Assembly: GCA_033026295.1 (NCBI GenBank) | Contig: CM065175.1 | Span: forward strand, 3,549,159-3,613,158 | DNA from: Channa striata | Lineage: Eukaryota; Chordata; Actinopteri; Anabantiformes; Channidae | Length of the DNA stretch: 64,000 bases | Reading direction: 5' to 3' | Position numbers and translations under genes: made by a program | Part shown: positions 24,400-35,700 of the stretch, piece after piece | How positions within the stretch are numbered: the stretch's first letter is position 1 | How the letters are laid out: each line of letters begins with the position of its first letter | Notes under the pieces: model-generated | What the model was told of the DNA's origin: nothing | What the model saw: the letters and a program-made list of their open reading frames with translations, nothing else | Database searches by the model: none

Positions 24400-27300
24400 A
24401 TGTCTCTTACCCCAGAACTGTCCCCCCACCTTGTCACCACACCGCTCCCCTTCCCCTCAGCCACTCCAGGGGTGCTAGGTGTGCTTAATGACACCTTGTG
24501 CCAAGAGTGGGAGCAGGCCCACCACCTCCTCTTCCATCTGGGGAACCTGTCACTGTTACTGGGCCTGGTCATCCCCACCACACTGGGTCTGCACATGATC
24601 CTGCTGCGCCTCCTGCTGATGACAGGTCTGTCCACTGTCTACATCACATCCCCAGGAGATACTTTCTTTAATCAAAAATGCCCTGTACTGCAAGTCAAAG
24701 CATTGGTAAATAGTGACCACAGGCTTGTAAAGGATTTAGATTAGTTTGGCTTAGTTAACATTTGAAACACTGCACAGAGAGGGGGGTCTCTTCAACTGAG
24801 CTGAGGCCCTAACAGCTCTGATAAGGGCAGATAAAGGAGGGGGAGAACAGCAGATGGAAAAAGCACTTCCAACATGTTTATGTTCTACTTGGAAGAATAG
24901 TGGGGACAGGAAGCAGCAGGATTTCTGGGAAATGTGGTCATAAATTTGACAGTTCATTTATTTATATCATCCTTTGGAACAAGCTAGTCTCAGAGTGGTT
25001 TATAGAGAAAAGGAAACAGAAAAAAAGAGGAAGAACAGACTAACACAGCTACAATAGTTATCTAAGCTGCCTTTGAAACATTAAAGATTAAAGATTAAAT
25101 GGGTTATAAATATAAAAGTAAATACTTCTTTTTGGGCTCTGCTTAAAGTAATCTTTTACATAGTGTGTTTAATTGTTACAACCTTTTAAGTGAAAAAATT
25201 TAAATAATTGTTGTGTATGATATTTTGACATTTTCAACACAACACATGGGTAACCGAGCTGCATCTGTGTCTAGGATTTAACGCGCTTCACTGACAGAAA
25301 ATGAACATGATATTCGTAGTTATATTTTGTGAGTAAAGGACCTGCAAACAGGAATTGATGCAAGTTTATTTGCATTAGAATGATAAGTACACTCCCCTCC
25401 AAAAGTATTAGAACAATGAGGAACATTCCTTTATTTTTGCTGTAGACCGGAGACATTAGGGTTTGACATCAAAAGATGAATATGAGAAATGGGATAATCA
25501 TTTTGGCTTTTATTTCCAGGTATTTACATCTAGATCTGACACACAACGTAGAAGATAGCACCTTTTGTTTGAACCCATTCGTTTTCATAGTAACAAAAGT
25601 GAAAAAGACTTATTATTATTATAATATTTAGTTGCAAATCCTTTGTTTGCAATAACAACATCAAGCCTGTGACACACTAACATCACATTCTTCTTTTGTG
25701 ATGCTTTTCCAGGATTTGATGTTTTTTAAATGCCTGCTTATATAGCGCTTTTATCCAAAGCACTTTACAGTGTAGCTTCTCATTTACCCATTCACACTCA
25801 CATACCAATTGCAATGGCCATGCAGGATGCTCACCTGACCCCCCGGGATGGGGTTCAGTGTCTTGCCCAGCTGCTTGGTAAGGCAGTTGTTTGTTTTGGG
25901 GGGTTACTCCTTTCCGTCTCCTCTTTATGGGTTAAAATGCAGCTCTAAGTCTAAAACCTTCCACTTCTTGACCCTGATCAACTCCTTTGTGTGTTTGGGG
26001 TCGATATATTGCTGCGTGATGAAGGATCTCCAAATTACTTTGGTTGCATTGTTCTTTAAATTGACAGATAAAATGTTTGTCAGAGTCTGATGTCTACAGA
26101 AACTCTTGCCTCTTGTCTTATTGTGATCGTTCAATGTCAAACCCAACTGTTTTCAGTCTACAGCTAAAATAAAGGAATTGGCCTCATTGTTCTAGAAATT
26201 TGGGATCAGATTGTTGTTGTAAAAAAAAAAGATCCAGGACTCTTACTGACTCAGTGAATAAAAACACGTAGACATCTCTTTTTCTAAAATCACTTTGTTG
26301 TGTCTTTAATTCTGACAGGATGCGGTCTCTTCATTGCCTGGGCAACTCTGTACAGGTGCAACTTGGACGTGATGGTTTGGAACGTGGTATTTCTGGTGGT
26401 CAACTTCATGCATCTATTTTTCCTGCTATACAAACGAAGGCCGGTGAGGTTTACATGATTTTGTACTCAGTCACATTCTAATGGTATCTCAGTCACGTTA
26501 CACTGAGGTCATTTTAGTGTTACACCAAATTCAAACATTAGGCCCAAGTGATCTGAGAACGGTGAAACAAAACACCACAGCAGCATTGCTACAGTTTGCT
26601 TCATATGTTCATTTTCTGTTGGAAAGCAGAGATAAAGCTGTGTGTTCTGCCCTGTCAGATAAAGATTGATAGGGAGCTGCGATCAGTCTACAAGCGGATG
26701 TTCGAGCCACTCCACGTGACAGAAGCTCTATTTCAGAGGCTCACAGGACAGTTCTGCACCATTCAGACACTGAAGAAAGGTCAGGCCTATGCTGCTGAGG
26801 ACAAGACCTCTGTGGATGAACGTCTCAGCATTCTCCTTAAAGGAAAGTATGTGCTGTTCGTTGGACTAGACCAGAAACTGTTGTTCTGTTGTATAGAGAT
26901 TTACTGTCATTGTATGAATTAGTGCACAAACATAACATGGGTGGATATAAACTTGGCCAAATATATTTTTTTTGTTGTTAATAATGTGATGGTTTGGTTC
27001 CAAAATGACTAGCTGATTGAGCAGTAAGACCACTTGCACATAACTAATTAATAGCAGTTTTAATAATTGATTAATTGTGTAATCAGTTCTCAGTCAGCAG
27101 CAAAACATTGTCCTGTTATAGCTTCACCAATACAATACAACTTATTTGCTTTTGTCCACATTTGTTATTGATCCCTATCTGTCATAGGTTTTAATAGGTT
27201 TTATTAAGACAACAAGAAGAATTTTGGAGTAGTGCCCTTGTTCTTTGACTAAGTAATACTCACACAGTTCCAGGTAAAAGGTATTATCCACAGAATTAGA

Positions 27301-29855
27301 CAAGTAGAGTCGAGCCAGTGGAAAAGTACTATTTACTGTGAATTCAAGTGACTTCCTCCCTTAGTTTCACCAATCAGGCCTGTTATACCAAGTCTTTGAC
27401 TTAACAATATTTAAGGTTTAAAGTCACTTGGAAGATATTTTTGTTTAGTTTGGTTTGTTTCAGATTATTCAAGAGTTTTGATTTGGAAATTCCTCTGTGA
27501 CAGGATGAAGGTGTCATACCGAGGCCATTTCCTCCACAATATCTATACCAATTCATTTATTGACTCTCCAGAGTTCAGGTCTACTGAGATGCACAGAGGA
27601 GAGAAGTTCCAGGTAAGAAGACCATCAGATAAACAAAGGACATGAACTAACATCATTGTTTAGGAATAGCATAGCATGCTTTGTCATCTGCACTTAGCCT
27701 GTAAGGAATGCGTCCGTTTTATTTTTTTTTACCAACAATTAAACTGACTTCTTAAAAAAAACTAAATTTATTTGGATCTAAATGACAGGTGACCATCATA
27801 GCCGAGGAGAACTGTAAATTTATGTGTTGGTCTCGAGAGAGGCTCACATACTTCTTGGAGTCAGACACTTTCCTCCATGAAGTGTTCAGGTACCTCATTG
27901 GCAAAGACATCACCAACAAACTCTACTCTCTGAACGACCCCACACTCAGTGACAAGGTAGGTGAAGATCTGTGAGATTATAACAAACACATTTTTAGTAG
28001 CACCAGATGACGATTTTGGTGGGGGATGTGTCCCAGACGGCAAAGAAGATAGACCGTCAGCCTAGCCTGTGCTCCCAGCTGTCCATGATGCAGATGAGGA
28101 ACAGCATGGCAAGCACCAGCGACACTGATGATGTTCTTAACCAGATCCTACGAGGAGGATCTGCTGGATCATCACAGCGTAAGTCAAACAGCAACATTAA
28201 AGCTATGGAGAAATTCAATGTGTATCAGCTTCTTTGAAAACCACTGACTCAGCATTACTATAAACGTTCAAAGATTCAGGTTTAATCATCAATAAAATCA
28301 TGGAAATTGAAGTTATCCCATCCCAGACCAATAACACTTATTACAAAGGTACTCAAAAAATAAAGTGAAAGAGTGTCCTTAAAATGATTGAATATGTGAT
28401 GTTTAACTGAACGAGTATAATGTATGTTTCAATAACACCAATGTCAGTGCCACAACAACAAAATTCTATTATACTCAGTACTCTCAGTTTATCTTCTTAA
28501 CTTAAATACTAAGCTTTTTTTATAGTCAATACACTACGCTACGGAGCTGAAGAAGTGATATGATAGGAAAAAAGATTTCGCAAAAATGTTTTTATTATAA
28601 ATGTACTTCTGGGTCATTTAGTCAACATGCAAAACACAACAATGGTGGGCACACGGACATTGGAGAGTTCATAGAGCTTGTTTGGGCTTGGCCTCAAATA
28701 CAAGGCCATTGAGTCAGTGCTTGGCAGTCATTTTCACATCAGTGTGAGACAGCTGAATGGATACATGCTAGATGTGGACGACTACTACTTACCGTTTTTT
28801 TGCTCATTTTGCCATAAATCCAGCAGTTGCTGGTTTAATCCCCAGCAACTCTGGTCACATGTCAAAGTGTCCTTGAGCAAGACACTGAACCCCACTTAGT
28901 TGCTCCCAGTGAGTGTCGGCCAGCTCCATAGCAGCTCCCCCATCAGTGCATGAATGTGTGTGTGATTGTGAGTGTGAATGGGTAGATAAGAAGCAGTGTA
29001 AAGCACTTTGAGTACCAACAGGTAGAAAAGCACTACATAAGTGCAGACCATTTACCATTTACAAATGCCAGTATCCTCTTCAGGTGTTTTTCATTTAAGT
29101 GAAAACTATGTTTAAGGTCGAGACCTTTAACGCGTTTCTGCGTAAGTCCGCGTTCTACACAGAATTGGGATTTTATTGCATTTTAGGAGAAGTTCCAATT
29201 TATAAATAAATTAAAGCCATCAAATAAATTTGGTCCATGAAAAGAAAATACTCAGGAAAGTACAAGTACTTTATCTGTTTAAGTACAGTACTTGATTAAA
29301 TGTAGGTACTTAGATTCCACCTTTGCTGGTGGGTACATTTATTAAGGTGGGGTTAAAATGGTTAGTGCCTGGGCAAAAACCCAGAGCAGCATTTTTAAAG
29401 CCTTCAAAATGCTTTTAGTCTACAAGAGCAGCTCCCATTGGGCTCTGTTGAAGTGCTCTTAGAGACCTAATGCATCAACTGTTATTGTTAATGGAAATGG
29501 AAACACATTCAAAGGGTTTTTTCTGATTTCAGAGTTTCTGCTTGTCCACTCACCCTGCACTTGAGTTTGAGGCTTTAGTCCATGTGTGTATGCATGAACA
29601 TTTAGATGCTAAACTCTTGTCATTTGAATACTTGCTATTTGGGTGAAGGTTGGCAACCGATGATGGAGATGTTTTCTTCTGTGAATGCGGTTGAAACACC
29701 TACAGTAAATGATTCAGTTATTATTATTTTTGATTGTAGAAAAATCCCCTGGCACCAAAACCGCCTCAAAGATGAAGCCCATAGAAGAAGGCATGGAGGA
29801 TGATGTTTTTGAAGAATCTGATCAAATGCCCAGCACTTCTACTAAGGAAGTGTAG
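24400..29855 (+). CDS. bves: Blood vessel epicardial substance (Popeye domain-containing protein 1)
   Basis: Popeye-family cAMP-binding membrane protein of heart, skeletal muscle and epithelia, involved in pacemaking, muscle integrity and cell contacts. Coding exons are 24400-24625, 26319-26443, 26659-26846, 27504-27612, 27789-27956, 28037-28178 and 29740-29855, all GT-AG and in phase: 357 residues (human about 360). The extracellular N-terminus has NDT and NLS glycosylation sites. Three hydrophobic segments follow (LLLGLVIPTTLGLHMILL first), then the Popeye domain with DSPEF at 200-204 and FQVT at 215-218, then CWSRERLTYFLES and LIGKDITNKLYSLNDPTL. Ser201, whose substitution in human BVES causes muscle disease, is conserved. 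The C-terminal tail keeps MKPIEEG and an acidic stretch. The start codon is the only one that gives a typical N-terminus. The symbol rests on the C-terminal exons and tail. Confidence 0.96.
25391..26205. mobile_element. Tc1/mariner-type MITE with about 75-bp inverted ends in bves intron 1
   Basis: The left end (ACTCCCCTCCAAAAGTATTA, GAACAATGAGG, ATTCCTTTATTTTTGCTGTA, GGGTTTGACATC) at 25391-25475 is mirrored by the right end at 26129-26203, whose reverse complement has CTAGAACAATGAGG, ATTCCTTTATTTTAGCTGTA and GGGTTTGACATTG. No transposase is encoded. A SINE is inserted inside it at about 25733-25885. The superfamily is assigned from recall of the terminal sequence. Confidence 0.75.
25733..25885 (-). 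mobile_element. SINE body and tail nested in the MITE
   Basis: Reverse complement reads GGGCAAGACACTGAACCCC, then GAGTGTGAATGGGTAAATGA, then AAGTGCTTTGGATAAAAGCG and CTATATAAGCAGGCATTT, the same order of phrases as the + strand copy at 28820-29065. The tRNA-like head is missing (5'-truncated). Confidence 0.7.
28540..28800 (+). mobile_element. DNA-transposon remnant with transposase N-terminal fragment
   Basis: After an ACTTCTGGGT phrase, the frame from about 28684 reads LGLKYKAIESVLGSHFHISV then RQL, with frameshifts before it (an EFIEL piece in another frame). The same order (ACTTCCGGGT, then FIELYLELGLKYRH) appears at 32400-32500. The pattern looks like the helix-turn-helix start of a fish transposase or integrase-like protein; the superfamily is not assigned. 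Lies in bves intron 6. Confidence 0.5.
28820..29065 (+). mobile_element. Teleost tRNA-type SINE
   Basis: GCTGGTTTAATCCCCAGCAA at about 28829 resembles a decayed B box. Then come GTGTCCTTGAGCAAGACACT, GAACCCCACTTAGTTGCTCC, GTGAGTGTGAATGGGTAGAT, AAAGCACTTTGAGTACC and GTAGAAAAGCACTACATAAG ending in CCATTTACCATTT. Same family as 25733-25885 (minus) and, by its head, 10926-11034 (minus). In bves intron 6. Confidence 0.7.
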
Positions 29856-30256
29856 CCAGCATGGGTGGGGTCTATATATATTATGTACAACTGAGAAGTG
29901 ACCTACAATAGCAGTTACAGCCTGACTGATACACTTTATACGTTTGCTTTCTTAATGACATATTTTAATAGAAAGTAATGAGTGATGGTGAATGTAACAT
30001 TATTCCTTCTAAACCTTGAGTGTGTTTTTCTATCTTGTGTCTAAATTATAATCTTATGAAGTGTTTTCTTCTGTAACACACTGTTTGAGTAGCATCACTG
30101 TAATTATATATTGCTGTTAAATATAGACTGAGTGGTGTGTGACTGCACTCACGTGTCATCTGTTAGGTCCAGAACATGTCTTTAAGTTGATGTTTTTGTA
30201 TACTTGTGATGGGAAAAAATCGACAACTACTGGTTATAGACACCTCAAGTGTAATC

Positions 30257-30262
30257 AATAAA
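30257..30262 (+). terminator. bves: Candidate bves polyadenylation signal
   Basis: AATAAA about 400 bases after the bves stop codon, the first canonical signal downstream. Implies a 3' UTR near 420 nt. Confidence 0.55.
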
Positions 30263-30264
30263 GA

Positions 30265-31075
30265 CGCTTGCATCCAGGATGTTTTATTATCTTGCACAAG
30301 AGAAGTTCACAGACAGAGTTTCATACCCTGTCCAGTGCCGTTCATTCCCACCATAAGGCTCCCAACACTCCCACATGAATGTGGTATGTCTCTATAGATT
30401 GGGCTACAGTTTGCTGTTAGATAGTAGATGACCTTGGAGAAGTTATGCAGACACTCCTCAAGACAAAAACATGCATATCAGACAAAGGTTGTTATGTTTC
30501 ATCATTCTTTACAAGTACATTACCATTCATTATTACAACTAGACAAAACTTAAGTAATAAAATTTAGCATATATATTAAGAAGTAAACATTTCAACCTCT
30601 TAACGTAGGCATCAGGCTTCAGTAACATAAAAACAGTGTAGAATTCTGTCAGTGTCAGATTTTGAAAAGAAACCACATGATTTTAACCTGAGTTTAAAGT
30701 TGATTTTATATTACTCACAAGAAATATTTATATTTATTTTGAATTTAAAAAATATTTATTTTGAATGTATTTATGATTAAAAATCATATAAAATATGTTA
30801 AATATGTTTTCCTTTTATTGCTTACAGTTATTTCTGTATTTAACCCTCTAACATCTATGCTGGTCATTTGTCCAATTTGTGGCCACTATACTCTCTTTTT
30901 TTTGTTGACTATTTTAGCTGTATTAATGCAAAAATAATAAAGAAACACTTTTTATCAGAGTATAGAATCAAGTCAGTTAAACATCTTGGCTATTGATCTG
31001 GTTAGTTAGTAGCAGAGGGGATTGTTGATCAGTTTCAGCGGGTTTGGTGTTAATAAAATTTACAACAGATACACT
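30265..31075. other. AT-rich intergenic DNA between bves and the Tc1 remnant
   Basis: No exon or recognised repeat. Expected by human synteny to hold lin28b, but no cold-shock or CCHC zinc-knuckle coding sequence is visible here or elsewhere in the window. Confidence 0.45.
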
Positions 31076-31079
31076 AGAG

Positions 31080-31765
31080 GGGCAACAATGAAATGACTTT
31101 ATGAGGCTGGCCTGAGGGCCTGCAGTCCTCTGGGCTCTGTGTGCACTTCCCGACAACATGGAGCTCGATTGTAATTTGCTATAGAACACCAGAATTGGCA
31201 GGTCCACCACTGGTGCCCTGTGCTTTTTACAGATGAGAGCAGGTTCACTGTGAGCACACGTGACAGGGTCTGGAGAAGCCGTGGAGAATGTTACACTGCC
31301 TGTAACATCATTTAGCATGACCGGTTTTGTGGTGGGTCAGTGATGGTCTGGGGAGGCATATCCATGGAGGGACGCACAGACCTCTACAGGCTAGACAAGG
31401 GCACCCTGAACCCATTGTTAGACCCTATGCTGGTGCAGTGGGTCCTGGGTTCCTGCTGGTGCACGACAATGCCCAGTCCCATGTGGCAAGAGTATGCGGA
31501 CAGTTCCTGGAGGATGAAGAATTTAATACCATTGAATACCATTGCTTGCCTGACCTAAATCCAATTGAATACCTCTGGGACATTTTGTTTTGGTCCATCT
31601 GACGTCAGCAGGTTGCACCTCAGACTGTCGAGAAGCTCAGTATTGACCTGGTCCAGATCTGGGAGGAGATGCCCCAGGACATCATCTGTAGTCCCGTTAC
31701 AAGCATGCCCCAACCTTGTCAGGCATCCATACAAGCATGTGGGCGCCATACAAACTACTGAGTAG
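31080..31765 (+). pseudogene. Tc1/mariner transposase remnant
   Basis: Broken transposase gene of a Tc1-like DNA transposon. Pieces in successive frames read TDESRF (about 31215), VMVWGGISMEGRTDLYRL (31340 frame), then LLVHDNAQSHVARV and CLPDLNPIEYLWDI (31327 frame), which are the central and third acidic blocks of the DDE catalytic domain. At least one frameshift separates them, and the upstream half is degraded. The following AT-rich sequence to about 31870 (ATTGTGACCACCTATGG) may be the element's 3' end. Dead copy. Confidence 0.8.
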
Positions 31766-32294
31766 CATTTTAGGTTGTTGCACTGAAATTTCTTCCAATT
31801 TTTTTTTCAATTGTTTGAATTTGCATTTGGCTCCATTGTGACCACCTATGGCTAATTAAAAGCCATGAAAGCTAAATTTTTTTAATTCTTTGTTATTTTT
31901 AGTATTAAATCATAACATTTAGGTAAAAGGGCTCTTATTGTAAACTAAACAATTACAATTTATAGTTTTTAATAATTTCTACAAGATTATGTCATTCGTC
32001 CATTTTTGTCAAGGGAGCAATTTCATGTAATATTCTTAGTTTCCATTTGGGGCGCATGATGAAATAGTTGTGCCTGTGGGTGACATTTTAGCGCAAATAT
32101 GTAGTTGCAAGATAGAGTGAAATCGTTTATCACGAATCATACCTCCAAGTTGCAGTGAAATTCTGTTGATACAAGTTATTGAGCTTTGAGTTTCCCAGGC
32201 AAACTTAGCTTTGATACAAAAGCAAATGCAGCCTTAGAGTTTTATTATTTTATTATTTAGATTTTTTTTTATTCTTATATAGAATGTATAGTGA

Positions 32295-32670
32295 TTTTTA
32301 CGGAGCCCCGGAAGGGACACCAAAAAATTAAGGGGGAAAAAAACTAACCTTTGCATCTCGCATTTTTTTTCGACCATGAAAACACATTCCGTCAGAAATA
32401 TACTTCCGGGTTAGTTAGTTACCATGGATATTACTACAATGGAGGGCACGTTTACGGTATGGGAGCCATTCATAGAACTTTACTTGGAGCTTGGCCTCAA
32501 ATATAGACATTAGGTCAGTGCTTCGTAGTGAAGTACATTTGTAATAAAAACGGAGGTTTACTACTACGGAGCCAACTGTCCTGCGAAAGTTTTGCGAGAT
32601 CTCGCAAAGTTTTAGTTTTTTTTCCCATAATTTTATTTTCGACCATGTCCCTTACAGGGCTTTGTAAAAT
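32295..32670. mobile_element. Short inverted-repeat DNA transposon next to the lyplal1 promoter
   Basis: The left end TTTTTACGGAGCCCCGGAAG, GGACA, then GGGGGAAAAAAACTAACCTT, TGCATCTCGC is matched by the reverse complement of the right end: TTTTACAAAGCCCTGTAAGG, GACA, then GGGAAAAAAAACTAAAACTT, TGCGAGATCTCGC. The terminal inverted repeats are roughly 70-80 bp. Inside is a transposase N-terminal scrap (MEGTFTVWEPFIELYLELGL, stop shortly after), so this is a deletion derivative. The right end holds an 18-bp perfect palindrome at 32591-32608 (TTTGCGAGATCTCGCAAA). Superfamily and target duplication not determined. Confidence 0.7.
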
Positions 32671-32733
32671 TGACAGGTAAAAATAAAATAAAAGTAAATA
32701 AATTGGAATCCACAACGCATTCGCGATGTAAAC

Positions 32734-32742
32734 TCTCGCGAG
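32734..32742 (+). promoter_or_regulatory. lyplal1: TCTCGCGAG promoter motif of lyplal1
   Basis: TCTCGCGAG lies 47 bases before the start codon. The TCTCGCGAGA motif is a known CpG-promoter element of vertebrate housekeeping genes (bound by BANP). It sits between the transposon end at 32670 and the start codon, and no TATA box is visible, so a short 5' UTR driven by this element is likely. Confidence 0.55.
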
Positions 32743-32788
32743 GTTGGGCAGGTTGCGTCCGAAAATCCGTAATTTCTTCCTAGCTGTC

Positions 32789-35700
32789 ATGGCTGCTGTG
32801 AGGAAGCTTCAGCTGTGTGCCGTTTCTCCGACGGGGAAACACTCCGCCTCGGTTATTTTCCTACACGGCTCAGGTGCTTAGTGGTTTCTTTTTCTTCGGT
32901 GATGATTTTAAAGCTTCTGAGAGCAGTTTGTTTCTACGTTTGCAGTCCTGCGCGGCTATTGTGGTTAAGCTAATATAACTTCGATGGTGACCAAACATCG
33001 GCTCCTTACTCCCCTAGGCTGCTGATGCACAGGATGTGTTTTAAGTGACTGTAAGCCCATTTTTCTGGATTGGGTAGGATTCTCCAGTATAAACCGTATA
33101 CAACAGTCCCCTGTTAGCCAGGGCAGGCAGGAACTAGATTTACTCTTAACCGACTGGGCATATCAAGCAGTTCAAATTTACACGTCACTATGCAAATAAA
33201 ATATTAAAGCACTGTAGCTGATGATTAAGTATATACTTTAAATAATAAATGAAGTCCACCTGTCCAACATAATGTGACGAAGCAAAGTAGAGTAAATATC
33301 ATTACAGTAAACTTAAATATTCAACAAACGTATCTGTACCATAATTGGGGTTACATAATCATCCTACCATAGCTGGGAAATGTTATACTTAACATTGAAA
33401 ATTTGAGTACAAATGTAAAAACCAATAATGGTTGTACTCACACCATTTTCTTAAGCACATTAAACAACTATACTCTTGTTGTTCTTGTTGCTGTGTTACT
33501 GTGTTTAGCTAGAGTTAGTAATGAGATTCCAAAAAGAATAGTTGTCAAATAAATATTGTGAAGAAAAAATATTTGCCTCCAAAATGTAGAAGAAATAGAA
33601 CCCAGTACTTTGCAGGCACAGAATGTAAGTAAATGTACTTATGTTAAAACTGAGTAAAATTCAAGTAAAAGCTGACACATAGTTTTGTATTTAAAGCATG
33701 TGAATTCCTCATGGAGGTTTTAATGCATTTTCTTATGAAGGCTGTTTTCTCGTTTGTGCATAATTTGAAAAGAAGCTTTGACAAAGTCATGTGACCCAAC
33801 ACTATTAATTTTGAGGACTGCTCAACAGAATCTATGCCCTTTAGAGATGAATACAAACATTTAACCAGTTTTTGGGTACCTGCTGCCATGTTTTAAATTT
33901 ATTTTTAGGTGACACTGGACAGGGACTCAGAGCCTGGGTCCGAGATGTTCTGGTGCCAGATCTGGCCTTCAGTCACATCCGAATTATTTACCCTACAGCT
34001 CCAGCTCGGTAGGTCTTAATCTAGGTCACATGAAACTAGGGCTGCAGCTTTTGGTAAAAAAGCCACACTGTGGGGCGCATCAAGATTGTGATATGATAAA
34101 AAAATGGTGTGAAATGTTGAAGTAAACACCGTTACACCTCACATTCAAGAATTTCCCCACTGTGGGATTAAGTTCTATCCTATCCTACATTTCAAACCAG
34201 TGGAAGTTCTAGCTTATCTGCAGCTTAATTAGTCAGGTGCTAAGTGACAGAGTAACATCAATCATAATTAAGTCTTTATGTTAAAGTTTTGCATACTTAA
34301 TCTTTCACTTAGCCTGAATATTCAAATTGTTCAAGGTAATGTCAGGTGTAAAAAATAAACTTTAAGCAAACTGTAGTGGTGTCATTATGCAACTGCTGTC
34401 TCTTCAATGCTCTTCACTTTCATTGAATGGGAAAGCAAAAACCAGTTATGTCAAAGGTTTCTCAGGAACTTACTGGCAAAAATGTAAGTGGGAATAAAGT
34501 TGCAGTCATATAGTTGACCTCTGACCTTCATCTCTTCCTTTCAGGCCTTACACACCCATGAGAGGGGCTCTGTCTACTGTCTGGTTTGACCGCTACAAGA
34601 TCACGCAGGACTGCCCAGAACACCTAGAGTCCATAGACACCATGTGCAGCACCTTAGGGTCCATTATTCAGGACGAAGTCAGCGCTGGGATCCCAAAACA
34701 CAGGATACTCATTGGTATGGCTCTGGTTTAGGCTGCTTATCTGCTTCATGTTAAAATCTCAAACTAGTCTGTATGGTGGTGACTGCAAAAACACACATTT
34801 CTAAACCCAACTAAGTAACAAGGTGCACCTTTGTGTAGTCCATGATTTGAGACCAGGACTGTCTTTATGTAGAGTCCTGAGGAAATAAGTCTGTTGGCCA
34901 GGCTGTGTGGTCACAGATTATTAAGGAGCTGTTTTTTCATGCTGTGTTTCTTGGTAGTTTGGAAATGTTTGCTTTTGTAGTGATGTGAACTACAGCAGCT
35001 GCAGGTTGGAATGAGAGAAAATTGGAGTCTGGAGATATAGTGCCTCTGAGAGCACAGTAGCAGCTGTACATTACCATAGCCATTTGAGTTCTATATCCAC
35101 TTTGGTCACAGCTAACTTACAATACTCCTTAGCTCCTTACAGTTACTTTGTACTGTATATTGTACATCCTGCACACCTGTTTGGATCAATATGAAAAATG
35201 TTGTCATGTTTGAGATAAAAGACCTATTGCTAATTACAACATGAAAACAAGTTTTCTGACGGGGATGCAGCAGTTAATCTTTTCTATTTTTGTGCCTAAT
35301 TAAAGGTGGATTCTCAATGGGCGGAGCCATGGCTCTTCACTTGGCATGTCGGTACCATCCTGATGTAGCAGGGGTTTTTGCACTGTCTAGTTTTCTCAAC
35401 AAAGGCTCTGTCACTTATCAGGTACATGAGCACTGAACACAAGAAAAAAGGAGTAGATTTAAACACAATACATTAAAAGATCACACTATTGTTTGCAATT
35501 TGTAGCCAGGTAATTGCAAAATGCACATGCAAGTGGGGAAAAGAAAATTCCAACATGTCATTAAATCTATCCATGCACCCAGCACTTTCAAACCCTGAAC
35601 CCACTGAAAAAATGTTTTATGAAAGAAATATTTACATGTATAATGCTTATTTCCCCCACTCTGCGTGACCTCTCATGTTTGTTAGAGTGCTACCAGCCAG

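Noticed and set aside
24400..29855. Assignment as popdc2
   Set aside because: The C-terminal MKPIEEG motif and acidic tail, the LIGKDITNKLYSLNDPTL block and the tandem arrangement with popdc3 next to hace1 fit bves.
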